Both the position numbers and the translations under genes were made by a program. From Polynucleobacter sp. MWH-UH23A (GTDB lineage Bacteria; Pseudomonadota; Gammaproteobacteria; Burkholderiales; Burkholderiaceae), in NCBI RefSeq assembly GCF_040409805.1, contig NZ_CP099572.1, forward strand, positions 1,612,001 to 1,676,000: a DNA stretch of 64,000 nucleotides. Reading direction: 5' to 3'. Positions within the stretch are counted from its first letter, which is position 1, and the number at the start of each line of letters is the position of its first letter. The notes under the pieces are model-generated. The model ran no database searches and was not told where the DNA came from. It saw only the letters and a list, made by a program, of their open reading frames with translations. Shown here one piece after another: positions 16,722-25,656 of this stretch.

Positions 16722-18350
16722 TCAACTTTTTTGCTTTTGCGCGCTCTCTAGCAAAATATTAAACAGTTCGCTTTGTAATGGCGTTGCGTTATTTGGATCT
16801 GCAAAGTATTTCACTAGTTCATCAACATCGCTCACACTCACAATTTGCTGCAATTTGGAGATGGCAATCTTAAGCTCTTCTGCGGCAACCGTTGGATGAT
16901 TCGATAAAAAGCTTAAATCAAGTACAGGCGTTCCACCATGAGCACTGCTAGTATCGGCATGTTCGACGCCCATTTGTACTTTAGCTTTTTCAAGCAGGCG
17001 ATCCAACTCGCTTTTGGATAAATGCAATCGTTTAGCTTCAGCCTCAATCAGCTCTTGCTCCTCCGCTGAAATCACTCCATCCTCTAGCATGTGATAGAGC
17101 TCATTCATCATTTTTTCACGCTCGATGCGCAACTGATCACTTAAGGCGGATGACAGAATCGCCGCAGGAATTGCAAAAATACCGATTCCAAGAAGAGCTA
17201 ATACAATAGTCATCGCACGGCCTGCTGGAGTGATCGGAGAAATATCTCCATATCCCACACTGGCTAGCGTCACAACCGCCCAATAAATAGATTGGGGAAT
17301 ATTTTCAAACTTATCAGGCTGTGCTTCATGTTCAAATAAATAACCGAGGCACGCAGCCAGCATCACCAACAAAATCATGATGAATGCTGATGCCTTCATG
17401 ACCGGCCACTCACGCTTAATCACCACAAATAAAGATTGCGTAGCACCGGAGTAACGGGCTAGCTTGAGCAATCGCATCAATCTAAAGACCCGCAAGAATC
17501 GCAAATCAAATAAATGATGCAAGAGACTTTCCAAATAAAATGGCAAGATAGCTAACAAATCAATAATGCTAGTTGGGCTAGTTGCATTTTTAAGGCGCCC
17601 CATAAACCAAGATTGATATCTTGGATCTTCAGGGCAACTGTATATGCGCATTAAATATTCTGTAGAAAATATTGCAACCGCCATGATGTCAAGAATCACA
17701 AATTCAGAATGCAAATAGTAGTTAATGCTATGCACTGATTCCAAAATGACGCACAGCACTGAAATGATTACCCAGATAACAATGGTGAGATCAAATATGT
17801 GATGCAATTCGCCACTAGTTGGGGTTTCGTTCACTAAAGCGTATATTTTGTAGCGAAATGACTTATCTTTATTTTGCTCTAGGAAATCTTGTACCGCAGG
17901 CGCAACTGCTCTAAACAACTTAAACAAACGCAAGAGTCGTAACGCTCTCAGTACACGTAAGTCAGCATCAAAGAAGGCGCCCAAGTAGAACGGTAATATC
18001 GAGATTAAATCAATTAATGCAAAGGGGCTTTTAAAAAAAGCGAAGCGTGGAACTTTTGCGGAACTAAAAGCAGGGTCTTCGGGAGCGACATATAAACGCA
18101 ATGCATACTCTATTGTAAAAATTCCCAAAGAAAAAACATCGAACAGATGAAATAAGCGTTGACGAGATTCATAAATTACTGGAATGTGCTCAAGCACTAA
18201 ACCTGCCATATTAAGCACAATCATGTAGGTAATGAACTGCTCAAATTGGCGATGAAAATTATTTTTTAAATCGGGATTAAACAGTAAGTCATATACCTTC
18301 TTGCGTAAACGCAAATTCATACTAGATATCAATGGGATCTTGGTATTCAT
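16722..18350 (-). CDS. Voltage-gated K+ channel-like protein with two tandem voltage sensors
   Basis: 542 residues. It holds two homologous four-helix voltage-sensor domains, about 35-150 and 187-300. Each has an S4 helix with basic residues every third position: LRVLRALRLLRLFKLFRA (131-148) and LRFLRVFRLMRLLKLARY (283-300). The pair EYALRLY..PEDP and EYLMRIY..PEDP shows they are duplicates. Only the second is followed by a pore: selectivity filter TLASVGYGD (361-369) and an S6 helix (about 374-403). The cytoplasmic C terminus is helical and acidic. K+ selectivity follows from GYGD. A 2xVSD-1xpore layout is unusual. Confidence 0.85.
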   Translation of the reverse strand: MNTKIPLISSMNLRLRKKVYDLLFNPDLKNNFHRQFEQFITYMIVLNMAGLVLEHIPVIYESRQRLFHLFDVFSLGIFTIEYALRLYVAPEDPAFSSAKVPRFAFFKSPFALIDLISILPFYLGAFFDADLRVLRALRLLRLFKLFRAVAPAVQDFLEQNKDKSFRYKIYALVNETPTSGELHHIFDLTIVIWVIISVLCVILESVHSINYYLHSEFVILDIMAVAIFSTEYLMRIYSCPEDPRYQSWFMGRLKNATSPTSIIDLLAILPFYLESLLHHLFDLRFLRVFRLMRLLKLARYSGATQSLFVVIKREWPVMKASAFIMILLVMLAACLGYLFEHEAQPDKFENIPQSIYWAVVTLASVGYGDISPITPAGRAMTIVLALLGIGIFAIPAAILSSALSDQLRIEREKMMNELYHMLEDGVISAEEQELIEAEAKRLHLSKSELDRLLEKAKVQMGVEHADTSSAHGGTPVLDLSFLSNHPTVAAEELKIAISKLQQIVSVSDVDELVKYFADPNNATPLQSELFNILLESAQKQKS

Positions 18351-18913
18351 AACCTAAACTCCCCGATTTTGATAAGGTAGTAGCCGGTGTCGCAAAGGCT
18401 TAAACGAATGTTCATACCGCTTACTAGCTTTTCATTTGGATCCATTGTGCTCACTGTTGAGGGTCCTGCTGGGTTCATTATCATTTTTTCAAAAATGAAT
18501 GCGCCAGCCGTCCCCAACTCATGCTTGTCACATTTGCTTGCATAAGGAGGGGCTTGAGGCATGATTAAATTGGTGTATCCATGAAAAGGGCCCTCTGCGG
18601 AAAATAGCAGGCTAATGCAATCATTCCATGTATTAGGTTTAGCACCTTTGAGGTCTACCGGAATCTCTTGTGCAGGAATGCAGGATTTTTGGTCTACAGG
18701 TTTATTTTCTTGAAGTTGTTGATTAAATCCCTCAAACCAAGAAATGATCTGTTCGCCACTGGTTTGGGAATAAGCAACTTTCAGAGCTTTTTGATGATCA
18801 CCAACCCCGAGATATGCAACCAGGACTAAATTTGCAAATAAAACCCATAGGAATAAAAAATCGGAATATCGCATTCCCTGAAATATTCCATAGCCCTGTT
18901 TACTCAAACCCAT
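18347..18913 (-). CDS. Single-pass membrane protein coupled to the channel gene
   Basis: 188 residues: one N-terminal membrane segment (about 17-37, DFLFLWVLFANLVLVAYLGV) and a periplasmic domain with five cysteines (in KSCIPAQ, NDCISLL, ASKCDKH and LSLCDTG). Its stop overlaps the channel start by 4 bp, so the two are coupled. It may be an accessory subunit, but no family is recognised. Confidence 0.6.
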   Translation of the reverse strand: MGLSKQGYGIFQGMRYSDFLFLWVLFANLVLVAYLGVGDHQKALKVAYSQTSGEQIISWFEGFNQQLQENKPVDQKSCIPAQEIPVDLKGAKPNTWNDCISLLFSAEGPFHGYTNLIMPQAPPYASKCDKHELGTAGAFIFEKMIMNPAGPSTVSTMDPNEKLVSGMNIRLSLCDTGYYLIKIGEFRL

Positions 18914-19005
18914 CTCCCAAAACCCTGCTTATTTTGCAGCTATCATGCCGCTTTTAATTGCTGTATATTCAATCTAATTGCTTGCAACCTTTTTTGGAAT
19001 TAACC

Positions 19006-19215
19006 ATGTTTATTCAAACAGTTATTCAAACCCTTCTCAAAAAAAGAAAAAAAGCAGAAAGATCGTCAAAGCCAACAGTAACTACAAATCCTAGAGCCGA
19101 AAATGAATTGTCCCCAATGGCTCAGAGCATAATGCAAAAGCTTGCCGAGCACGAAAAAAATGCTGCCACAAGCCCAAAAAAGGATGTGATTGCGGAAGAT
19201 AAAGGGTCTAAATAG
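19006..19215 (+). CDS. Small lysine-rich hypothetical protein
   Basis: 69 residues from the ATG at 19006, which has GGAA upstream; an earlier in-frame ATG (18958) lacks a ribosome-binding site. It starts MFIQTVIQTLLKKRKKAERS and is basic and probably disordered. No family recognised. Confidence 0.45.
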   Translation: MFIQTVIQTLLKKRKKAERSSKPTVTTNPRAENELSPMAQSIMQKLAEHEKNAATSPKKDVIAEDKGSK

Positions 19216-19242
19216 AGCCCCAATAAATCATGAAGCGAGTTT

Positions 19243-19602
19243 TTAGTCTAATTGGATCTTCTTAAACTTGCCTAATAGCGCTAGGCTAGCCAAAATTTTA
19301 TTCGCCATAGACCCCGCTAAATCCCCCTTAGCCAACCCATACAGGATTTGATCTGCCCGCTCTTGCTCGGGCGCAGCTAGCAAAACTTTAAAGACTTCAG
19401 CCTCACCCATGCCGACATTGAATTGTAATGGGGTCAAATTGATTTTTACGCTACCACCCCTGATGCCAAAACGCACTTGAGCGATCTCTATAAGTTCTCG
19501 TTCTTGCCTCTCTTGGAGCTGGATCAAGCTCGGCATTGGATCATTGACTAAACTAGCTTGCTGCTTTTTATATTTTGTATATACCAAATCGTCCATATCC
19601 AC
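19243..19602 (-). CDS. Hypothetical protein
   Basis: 119 residues, soluble. It has a helical Glu/Gln-rich segment (IQLQERQERELIEIAQ) and a strand-rich middle (GGSVKINLTPLQFNVG). No family recognised. It is 39 bp downstream of the gene at 19642 in the same direction. Confidence 0.55.
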   Translation of the reverse strand: MDMDDLVYTKYKKQQASLVNDPMPSLIQLQERQERELIEIAQVRFGIRGGSVKINLTPLQFNVGMGEAEVFKVLLAAPEQERADQILYGLAKGDLAGSMANKILASLALLGKFKKIQLD

Positions 19603-19641
19603 TCTTTAATTTTTATATGGGCGATAGTCAATAATTATTGC

Positions 19642-19902
19642 CTATAGTAACTTCGTGATTCTTTGATAGGCACTGATGCGTCTGTCGGCGCTCATCGGGA
19701 TAGCATCAAGCGGATTGGGGCTACTGACTTTTACCTCGAGGTTCACCGAAGGTCCAGGCTGAGCCACTTTCAAGTCTTGAGGAGCTGGATGAGTCCTGCT
19801 GACCGCCGCCCTGGGTATTGTTGTTTGGCGCTCATGAATTGTGCCCCCGCTCCTCTGAGACGAGGTATTTAAATACTGAGACTGAAGGTTTAACTTATCC
19901 AA
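19642..19902 (-). CDS. Small hypothetical protein
   Basis: 86 residues, mostly disordered-looking (Ser, Pro, Gln, Arg) with a short helical end, DRRISAYQRITKLL. It is reminiscent of the short, disordered regulators found near flagellar genes, but it lacks a recognisable FlgM anti-sigma motif. Function unknown. Confidence 0.4.
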   Translation of the reverse strand: MDKLNLQSQYLNTSSQRSGGTIHERQTTIPRAAVSRTHPAPQDLKVAQPGPSVNLEVKVSSPNPLDAIPMSADRRISAYQRITKLL

Positions 19903-20102
19903 TTGGCGGCAGAATTGTTGGCTAATCAGTGTATCTTAGCAAAAATTTCAGCATTAACAGGCACAAAAAGTCGTTTTAATATACAAATTGCCCGAATTAT
20001 CTTGTTGCTCTTGGATTAGATGGTAAATAATATCGAAATGTGCGATATCACTTAATCACCAATGAAAAGGGTTGCGGTGAATAACGATTCAATGAGACTG
20101 CT

Positions 20103-20669
20103 ATGACAAAATTAAATCGCTGGATTTTGCTGATATTTTCTGCTGGATTGGTGCTTTTGCTCACTGCTTGCGGCAAAGGCGATGAGCAAACAAAAGCAGA
20201 AATTTGGCTGCCAGACACTAAAGTCGTCAAACTGCCCATGGACGACTATGCAGGCATTCCATTTAATACTACCCGCGAAGAGGCTAAAGAAAAATTCAAT
20301 TGCACGGCCTATGAGCTGTCATTTAGCTGCAAGGTGAAAGTGGATGACAAAGAAGAGGCTATTTGGCTAATTTATAACGAAGCAGGACGCCTTGTTCTGA
20401 TGAAAAAGGAACTAGGTTATTACAACAAACAAATTGCCGATACGATTATTGAGCGCTTTACTATCAAATATGGGCTTGACTATACCCCTTCTGAAGGTCA
20501 AGAAAGCGCATTTGCTGCCGGCATCCGTAAGTCAAAGACTTATGTTTTTGGTGGTGGTCAGGTAGCATTTCAGATTGGAAGAAGTTTAAATAACCGCAAT
20601 GAACTGATGTTGGTTTACTTTTTTCCAGAAGATGTTGGGACCACCTTCGCAAAAAGCGTGATGAACTGA
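20103..20669 (+). CDS. Lipoprotein of unknown function
   Basis: 188 residues. The signal peptide ends in the lipobox LTAC (Cys at residue 23), so it should be lipid-modified. The mature part is 160 residues with two cysteines (in KFNCTAYE and SFSCKVK) and no known domain. The short segment KLPMDDYAGIPFNTTREEAK is reminiscent of small domains that read 'GI.fg.t.eea'. It converges on flhB, whose stop is 9 bp away. Confidence 0.65.
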   Translation: MTKLNRWILLIFSAGLVLLLTACGKGDEQTKAEIWLPDTKVVKLPMDDYAGIPFNTTREEAKEKFNCTAYELSFSCKVKVDDKEEAIWLIYNEAGRLVLMKKELGYYNKQIADTIIERFTIKYGLDYTPSEGQESAFAAGIRKSKTYVFGGGQVAFQIGRSLNNRNELMLVYFFPEDVGTTFAKSVMN

Positions 20670-20677
20670 GTGCAGAC

Positions 20678-21811
20678 TTACAGCAGGGGTTTATTTGGCC
20701 TTAGCTGCTCTGGAATGAAATTAATTTCAGGTATTTCACCCTGAACTCCGCCTGACTCTCTCACCTCATACGCCCATGCAAGTATCCTTGCAACTGCTTC
20801 AAAGAGAGACATTGGGATAGCTTCACCGATTTCTAATTGACTATAGAGGTAACGGGCGAGTGGTGGTATTTGAGCAACGGGCACCGCGTGCTCTCGAGCC
20901 ACCTCCTGTATTCGCAAGGCTAGAAGATCAGTTCCCTTGGCAACTACGATTGGCGCCGACATCTTCTCCATGTCATAGCGTAGTGCAACTGAGTAGTGAT
21001 CCGGGTTAGCCAATACAACATCGGCACGCTCAATGGCTGCCATCATGCGGGATGATGCGATCTGACGCTGTCTTTGACGTAAGCGTTGCCTAATTTCAGG
21101 TGAACCTTCGGATTCCTTCATCTCCTGCTTCATTTCCTCAGGACTCATCCGTATTTGCTTGCGAAAGTTGAACCATTGCAACCAACCATCACCCACTGCA
21201 ATCAACAGCAAAGGAATCATCAGCAGCAAGAAGCCGTTGAGAATGAAATAAGACGTATGCAAAAGCGCAGCATCAAAATCCTGGCTCACAATCGATCTGA
21301 TATATACAAATAGCCCTGATAAATAGGCCATCCCTATTCCCAAGACTAGAGTCGTTTTCAGGATATTTTTTATGAGCTCTGTTAAGGCGTTTAATGAGAC
21401 CATTCTGCCAAACCCAGAAATAAAATCCAATCGGCTCATGTCAAATTTGGGGGCAAAGTAAGCGCGAAAATTCACCAAGGATAGAGGAGCAAAAATAGCT
21501 ACCAACCAAATAGGCAGAAAAATTAAACTTAACAAAAGCAAGACTACGAGAAAAGCTCCGCCCAACCATTCTTGAATATGATCCAAGAGTTCAATCGGCT
21601 TAGAAAACACAAAGCTGGACTTGGTCATTAAAACTAACTGCTGAAGCAGCAACGGACCTGCGGCGATTAAAAAGATGATAAAAACCGTTAATAGCGCAAA
21701 AGTTGCGATATCTCTTGATTGTGGTAGCTGTCCTTGTTCTCGAGCACGTAGTATTCGCCGTTCACTCGGCTCCAGTTCCCGTTCTTGAGCGTTATCCCCG
21801 CCTTCAGCCAA
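20678..21811 (-). CDS. flhB: Flagellar type III export switch protein FlhB
   Basis: 377 residues: four membrane segments (about 38-60, 85-108, 150-172, 185-207) and a cytoplasmic domain from about 215. The autocleavage site that is normally NPTH is NPDH (residues 269-272), in VLANPDHYSVALRYD. FlhB controls the change of export substrate from hook to filament. The start codon is TTG (21811), supported by the typical N terminus AEGGDNAQERELEPSERRIL. Genes flhA and flhF do not follow in the window. Confidence 0.95.
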   Translation of the reverse strand: MAEGGDNAQERELEPSERRILRAREQGQLPQSRDIATFALLTVFIIFLIAAGPLLLQQLVLMTKSSFVFSKPIELLDHIQEWLGGAFLVVLLLLSLIFLPIWLVAIFAPLSLVNFRAYFAPKFDMSRLDFISGFGRMVSLNALTELIKNILKTTLVLGIGMAYLSGLFVYIRSIVSQDFDAALLHTSYFILNGFLLLMIPLLLIAVGDGWLQWFNFRKQIRMSPEEMKQEMKESEGSPEIRQRLRQRQRQIASSRMMAAIERADVVLANPDHYSVALRYDMEKMSAPIVVAKGTDLLALRIQEVAREHAVPVAQIPPLARYLYSQLEIGEAIPMSLFEAVARILAWAYEVRESGGVQGEIPEINFIPEQLRPNKPLL

Positions 21812-21882
21812 TCTTTACCCCATCAACGATACGTTTTCAATTAAGAATAAACGATTTGAGATCGATATATAGCGCTAAGCAC

Positions 21883-22476
21883 CTAGGGCATGGTTTTCTT
21901 GAGTTTGGCTATTAATTCGCCAGCCCTTTCCAGCTCCGCAGGGCTTAATTTTGCCTTTAACTGCTTAGCCTCTGAAGATGCCATCGGATTACCGGAATTA
22001 TGGGATAACTCCATCCAAACATAAGCCTGAAGTAGATCTACAGGGACCTGATTACCGTCCTCATACAGATGGGCCAAGTTGTACTGGCCAGCAGCACTTC
22101 CCGCCATTGCCGCCTTCTGAAACCACATAAATGCCATTTGCTCAGAATTTTCTAAAGAGGGACTTTTTTGATAGCGAACTGCCAACTCCAACATAGCCTG
22201 AACATTACCGCCATTGGCGGCTCGATTCATCCAGACCCAACCCTTATCTATATTTTTACTTGTACCGATACCCTGCAAATACATTTGTGACAAGTCGTAT
22301 TGGGCTTGACTGTCGCCAGCATTTGATAACTGCTCGAAAATGTGTAGAGCTTTTGTATATTCGCCTGCCTCATAGGCTGACCTAGCTTTACGATAATCCG
22401 AACAAGCCATCAGCAAAGCAACCAGCAAGAATACAAACGGCACTCGTGTCACGGAGTGCCAATTGATCGATCGCAT
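21883..22476 (-). CDS. Sel1-repeat lipoprotein
   Basis: 197 residues. The signal peptide ends in the lipobox LMAC (Cys at about 25). Sel1 repeats follow: QYDLSQMYLQGIG, AMLELAVRYQKSP and QYNLAHLYEDGNQ. It is third in a row of three accessory genes after motB, and 71 bp upstream of flhB. In the periplasm such repeats bind other proteins; no partner is known. Confidence 0.8.
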   Translation of the reverse strand: MRSINWHSVTRVPFVFLLVALLMACSDYRKARSAYEAGEYTKALHIFEQLSNAGDSQAQYDLSQMYLQGIGTSKNIDKGWVWMNRAANGGNVQAMLELAVRYQKSPSLENSEQMAFMWFQKAAMAGSAAGQYNLAHLYEDGNQVPVDLLQAYVWMELSHNSGNPMASSEAKQLKAKLSPAELERAGELIAKLKKTMP

Positions 22477-22487
22477 AAAAAGCTTAA

Positions 22488-22910
22488 TTATTTTTTAGCT
22501 GGAGCTTGCTTATCTGATTGCTTGTCTTTACCTGCAGCTGGCTTAGCATCCTCTAAATCTTCGTCATCCTCAGCTGGAGCATCCGCAGCTTTTAGATTGA
22601 GAGTTGGGGCTGGTGGCTCAACACGATAGCTGGCACCCAAGTCCCCGCCGATCATCCTGGCGTAAGCGCCAAAGTAACGGCGACTAAGATCTGGGTAGTA
22701 AGGGGCAGTTGCCAAATAACCTTTGCTACGAATACATGCGGCATTATTCATGGCGCCCTCGCAACTAGCGATCGCGGAGAGTCTGCCCACCTCGAATTGT
22801 TCGCCCAAGATAAAACAAAAAATAAGCAATACCAAGGGCAGAATGAACCAAAGAAGGGCCTTTTTGAGAAGTCCAACGATACGTTCTAATTTTTCATTCA
22901 TGTTGAGCAA
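22488..22910 (-). CDS. Membrane-anchored hypothetical protein
   Basis: 140 residues: one membrane segment (about 17-37, LLWFILPLVLLIFCFILGEQ), a 60-residue middle with two Cys (ASCEGAMNNAACIRSKG) and a Pro/Ala/Asp/Lys-rich tail (PAEDDEDLEDAKPAAGKDK). No known domain. Sits between the genes at 22929 and 21883 in a flagellar operon context. Confidence 0.6.
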   Translation of the reverse strand: MLNMNEKLERIVGLLKKALLWFILPLVLLIFCFILGEQFEVGRLSAIASCEGAMNNAACIRSKGYLATAPYYPDLSRRYFGAYARMIGGDLGASYRVEPPAPTLNLKAADAPAEDDEDLEDAKPAAGKDKQSDKQAPAKK

Positions 22911-22928
22911 TCTCCAATATTTTCTATA

Positions 22929-23732
22929 TTAATGCTGTTGCGTCTTTTTGCCCGTAGATTTTTGCACTAAATCACTGGGCAATTTTCTCCAAGATGCAAT
23001 CGGCTCTTCATTATGTAACTTTGCATACACCTCAACAATGCGAGGGTCTGCAGGATTAGCATTTTCTTTCATTGCGTTGTACATCTTAGCGCCATCAATT
23101 TTATTGCCTTGGTTGATAAATTCTATGGCAGCAGTGTAGTAAAAGTTGGTTGCCTTATCTTTTCGCGGCGCGCCCAAAATGGTTGAACTGTATACGTTTC
23201 CTAAGTACTGGCAAGCATAGGCATTTTTTTCTTTAGCGGGTAGCGCTAAATATTTTTCTGCCAATAAAAATTGCTGCTTGGCGTAGCGACGGTAGACTGT
23301 AGCAGTCAAAATAAAATCAGGATGGGTGATAATCTCGGCTTGAGAATCATAATAAACGCCTCGCTCATAGGCAATCAGGCCACGATAATAATTGGCCTGG
23401 ATATCACCCTCTGCAGATAACTCATCCAATTTCTGCAATATTCGTAAGGCTTCCTTGCTATAACGCAGCACTTCATCCTCTGGATCAACGCACTTGGGAT
23501 TGCGCACACATGCAATAGCTGTAATGGTTTTATCAGTTGCCTTTTTATATCGCTTGTACAGCTTCTTTGCTTCCGACGAGGGGCCCACAAATGGCTCGCC
23601 ATTGTTTGATGATGAAGTTTTGGCTACCTCACTATGAGACGCCTCTGCTGGTGCATGAGAATCGCTTGCAAAACTAGTTTTGCAAGCGAGGAGAATTATT
23701 AAAAATAGACTAAACCTGGAGATAGTAAACAA
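22929..23732 (-). CDS. Secreted TPR-like protein downstream of motB
   Basis: 267 residues with a signal peptide (SLFLIILLACKTSFA, cleavage near residue 22). The mature protein has TPR-like helix pairs such as EALRILQKLDELSAEG and ANYYRGLIAYERGVYY. Two Cys (AIACVRNPKC) are close together. It starts 4 bp after the motB stop. The position suggests a motor or envelope role, but the family is not recognised. Confidence 0.65.
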   Translation of the reverse strand: MFTISRFSLFLIILLACKTSFASDSHAPAEASHSEVAKTSSSNNGEPFVGPSSEAKKLYKRYKKATDKTITAIACVRNPKCVDPEDEVLRYSKEALRILQKLDELSAEGDIQANYYRGLIAYERGVYYDSQAEIITHPDFILTATVYRRYAKQQFLLAEKYLALPAKEKNAYACQYLGNVYSSTILGAPRKDKATNFYYTAAIEFINQGNKIDGAKMYNAMKENANPADPRIVEVYAKLHNEEPIASWRKLPSDLVQKSTGKKTQQH

Positions 23733-23736
23733 GGTT

Positions 23737-24771
23737 TTACCTCGCTGGCTTATCCGCTGATGGACTTACTTTAGGAGGTATCTCCATAACAGGCGCTTTG
23801 GGCGCATTATCTTTCGACAAGAATTGCGCTGGAGCGCGCAAATTCGGCGGAATCTCTTGAGCGCCCTTCTCAATGGTCTCTGGCACCTTCTCAATTGGAC
23901 GAACTACAGGCTTTTTCTCATCCTGCTTGGGCTTCTTATTCAACAAAGTAATAGAGATACGTCGATTTAATGGATCATTCAAATCTTCAGGGTTTAAAGG
24001 GACGGTATTGGCAAAACCAATTACCTGAACAATCAATGCAGGATCAAGACCGCCTGCAATTAACTCGCGACGCGCTACGTTAGCGCGATCTGTGGACAAT
24101 TCCCAGTTGGTGTAGCCAGTCTCACCATTACCGAACTTTGCGCCATCTGAATGTCCTTCGATGCGCACGGGGCCCGGCGCCATCTGAATGGATTTACCAA
24201 TGATCCGCAATAATCTTCGCGCAGAAACACTAGGCACGGTACCACCGCTACTAAAGAGCGGTTTACCCTTTTCATCAACAACCTGGATGCGCAGACCTTC
24301 AGCGGTGATATCCATAAATACCTGGCCCTTTGCATTCTTGAGCTCAGTATCCGCTTCTATCTTCTTCTGAATATCTTCTTTGACTTGCTCATTCTTTGTT
24401 TTATCTTTACGAGCATTCTCAACATCAGTAACTGAAGAGTCACTAATACGACGCTGCTCTGTATCAGCATCAGCTCGAGATTCCTCGCCAACAGTTTTTG
24501 TAATGTTGTCTCCTCCGCCCTTGATGATGCGGGTGGCATCGCCAGAACCCTGCCCACCAGATAAGGAAACACGTAATGGATTTTGAAAGTAAGCCGAAAT
24601 ACCAGCCAAATCTCCTGCTGTTGTAGATCCGAGAACCCACATCAGCAAGAAGAAGGCCATCATGGCCGTTACGAAGTCTGCGTAAGCGATCTTCCAGGCG
24701 CCACCGTGATGTCCGTGACCGCCCTTCTTAACGCGCTTAATGACAATAATGGGCGCGTCGTTCTTTGCCAT
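23737..24771 (-). CDS. motB: Flagellar stator protein MotB
   Basis: 344 residues. The membrane segment (about 28-48) has the proton-carrying Asp32 in YADFVTAMMAFFLLMWVLG. The periplasmic C-terminal OmpA-like peptidoglycan-binding domain (about 180-300) includes IEGHSDGAKFG and NWELSTDRANVARRELI. A 55-residue proline-rich tail follows (KVPETIEKGAQEIPPN). It follows motA by 5 bp. With MotA it forms the proton-driven stator. Confidence 0.97.
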   Translation of the reverse strand: MAKNDAPIIVIKRVKKGGHGHHGGAWKIAYADFVTAMMAFFLLMWVLGSTTAGDLAGISAYFQNPLRVSLSGGQGSGDATRIIKGGGDNITKTVGEESRADADTEQRRISDSSVTDVENARKDKTKNEQVKEDIQKKIEADTELKNAKGQVFMDITAEGLRIQVVDEKGKPLFSSGGTVPSVSARRLLRIIGKSIQMAPGPVRIEGHSDGAKFGNGETGYTNWELSTDRANVARRELIAGGLDPALIVQVIGFANTVPLNPEDLNDPLNRRISITLLNKKPKQDEKKPVVRPIEKVPETIEKGAQEIPPNLRAPAQFLSKDNAPKAPVMEIPPKVSPSADKPAR

Positions 24772-24776
24772 ACTAC

Positions 24777-25637
24777 TTATTTTCCTTTAACGGCTTTAGT
24801 ACCCTCATCAAGCTCAGCAAACGTTGGACGCTGATAGCTAAAGAGCACTTTGCGACCAAACTCAACCGCTGCCGCAGGAGGGAAATTGTTTAAGCTTGCA
24901 ATCAAAATTGCTTTAACTGCCATGTATGCACGGCTATCAGCTTCTGCGTTTTGCTCCAACACTTTCGCAACTGGGGAAACAATCGCATAAGCAAGCAAAA
25001 TACCCAAGAAGGTACCTACAAGCGCCGCACCAATCAACTTACCCAATTCAGCTGGTGGCAAACCAATGGATCCCATAGTGTGAACCACACCCATAACCGC
25101 TGCCACAATACCGAAAGCCGGCAAACCATCGCCAACGTTAGTAACGGACGCCACTGGGATATGAGTTTCCTGGTGGTGCACATCCAATTCTTGCTCCATC
25201 AAGCTCTCAATCTGAATTACATCTAAGGAGCCGCCTAGCATCATGCGCAAGTAATCAGTAATGAAATCAACCAAGTGATGGTCTTTCATAATTAGAGGAT
25301 ACTTCTCAAATAGAGGGCTAGCTTCTGGTTCCTCAATATCACCTTCTAATGACATCAAACCATCGCGCTTAATCTTTTGCAAAATCTCAAACATTAAGCA
25401 GAGCAAATCTAAGTGCATCTGCTTAATATTGCTTTTTGATTTAAATGCACCACCTAAAGCAGAAAGCGTCTTCTTTAGGTTAATCATGCTGTTTGAAGCA
25501 ATCATCGTTCCAACAGCAGCGCCCACAATGGTCAGAACCTCAGTTGGCTGCCATAAAACCATGATGTGGCCGCCGTGCAGGGCATAGCCTCCCAGGGCAC
25601 AAGCAAGCGCAATAATCCACCCTAAAGGAATATTCAT
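24777..25637 (-). CDS. motA: Flagellar stator protein MotA
   Basis: 286 residues with four membrane helices (two near the N terminus, two in the last third) and the family motifs MGVVHTMGSIG and VGTFLGILLAYAIVSP. It is the ion-channel and torque partner of MotB. It lies 20 bp downstream of flgL, so motAB probably belong to the same long transcript. Confidence 0.97.
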   Translation of the reverse strand: MNIPLGWIIALACALGGYALHGGHIMVLWQPTEVLTIVGAAVGTMIASNSMINLKKTLSALGGAFKSKSNIKQMHLDLLCLMFEILQKIKRDGLMSLEGDIEEPEASPLFEKYPLIMKDHHLVDFITDYLRMMLGGSLDVIQIESLMEQELDVHHQETHIPVASVTNVGDGLPAFGIVAAVMGVVHTMGSIGLPPAELGKLIGAALVGTFLGILLAYAIVSPVAKVLEQNAEADSRAYMAVKAILIASLNNFPPAAAVEFGRKVLFSYQRPTFAELDEGTKAVKGK

Positions 25638-25656
25638 ACTTCGATCAACTCAGTTT

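Noticed and set aside
19200..19250. Hairpin GGGTCT..AGAGCCC as a terminator
   Set aside because: A bulge breaks the stem and no T run follows on either strand.
20010..20075. Sigma-28 promoter before the lipoprotein gene
   Set aside because: TAAA and a CGATA-like string are present but the spacing is 13-14 bases and only 5 of 8 bases of the -10 match.
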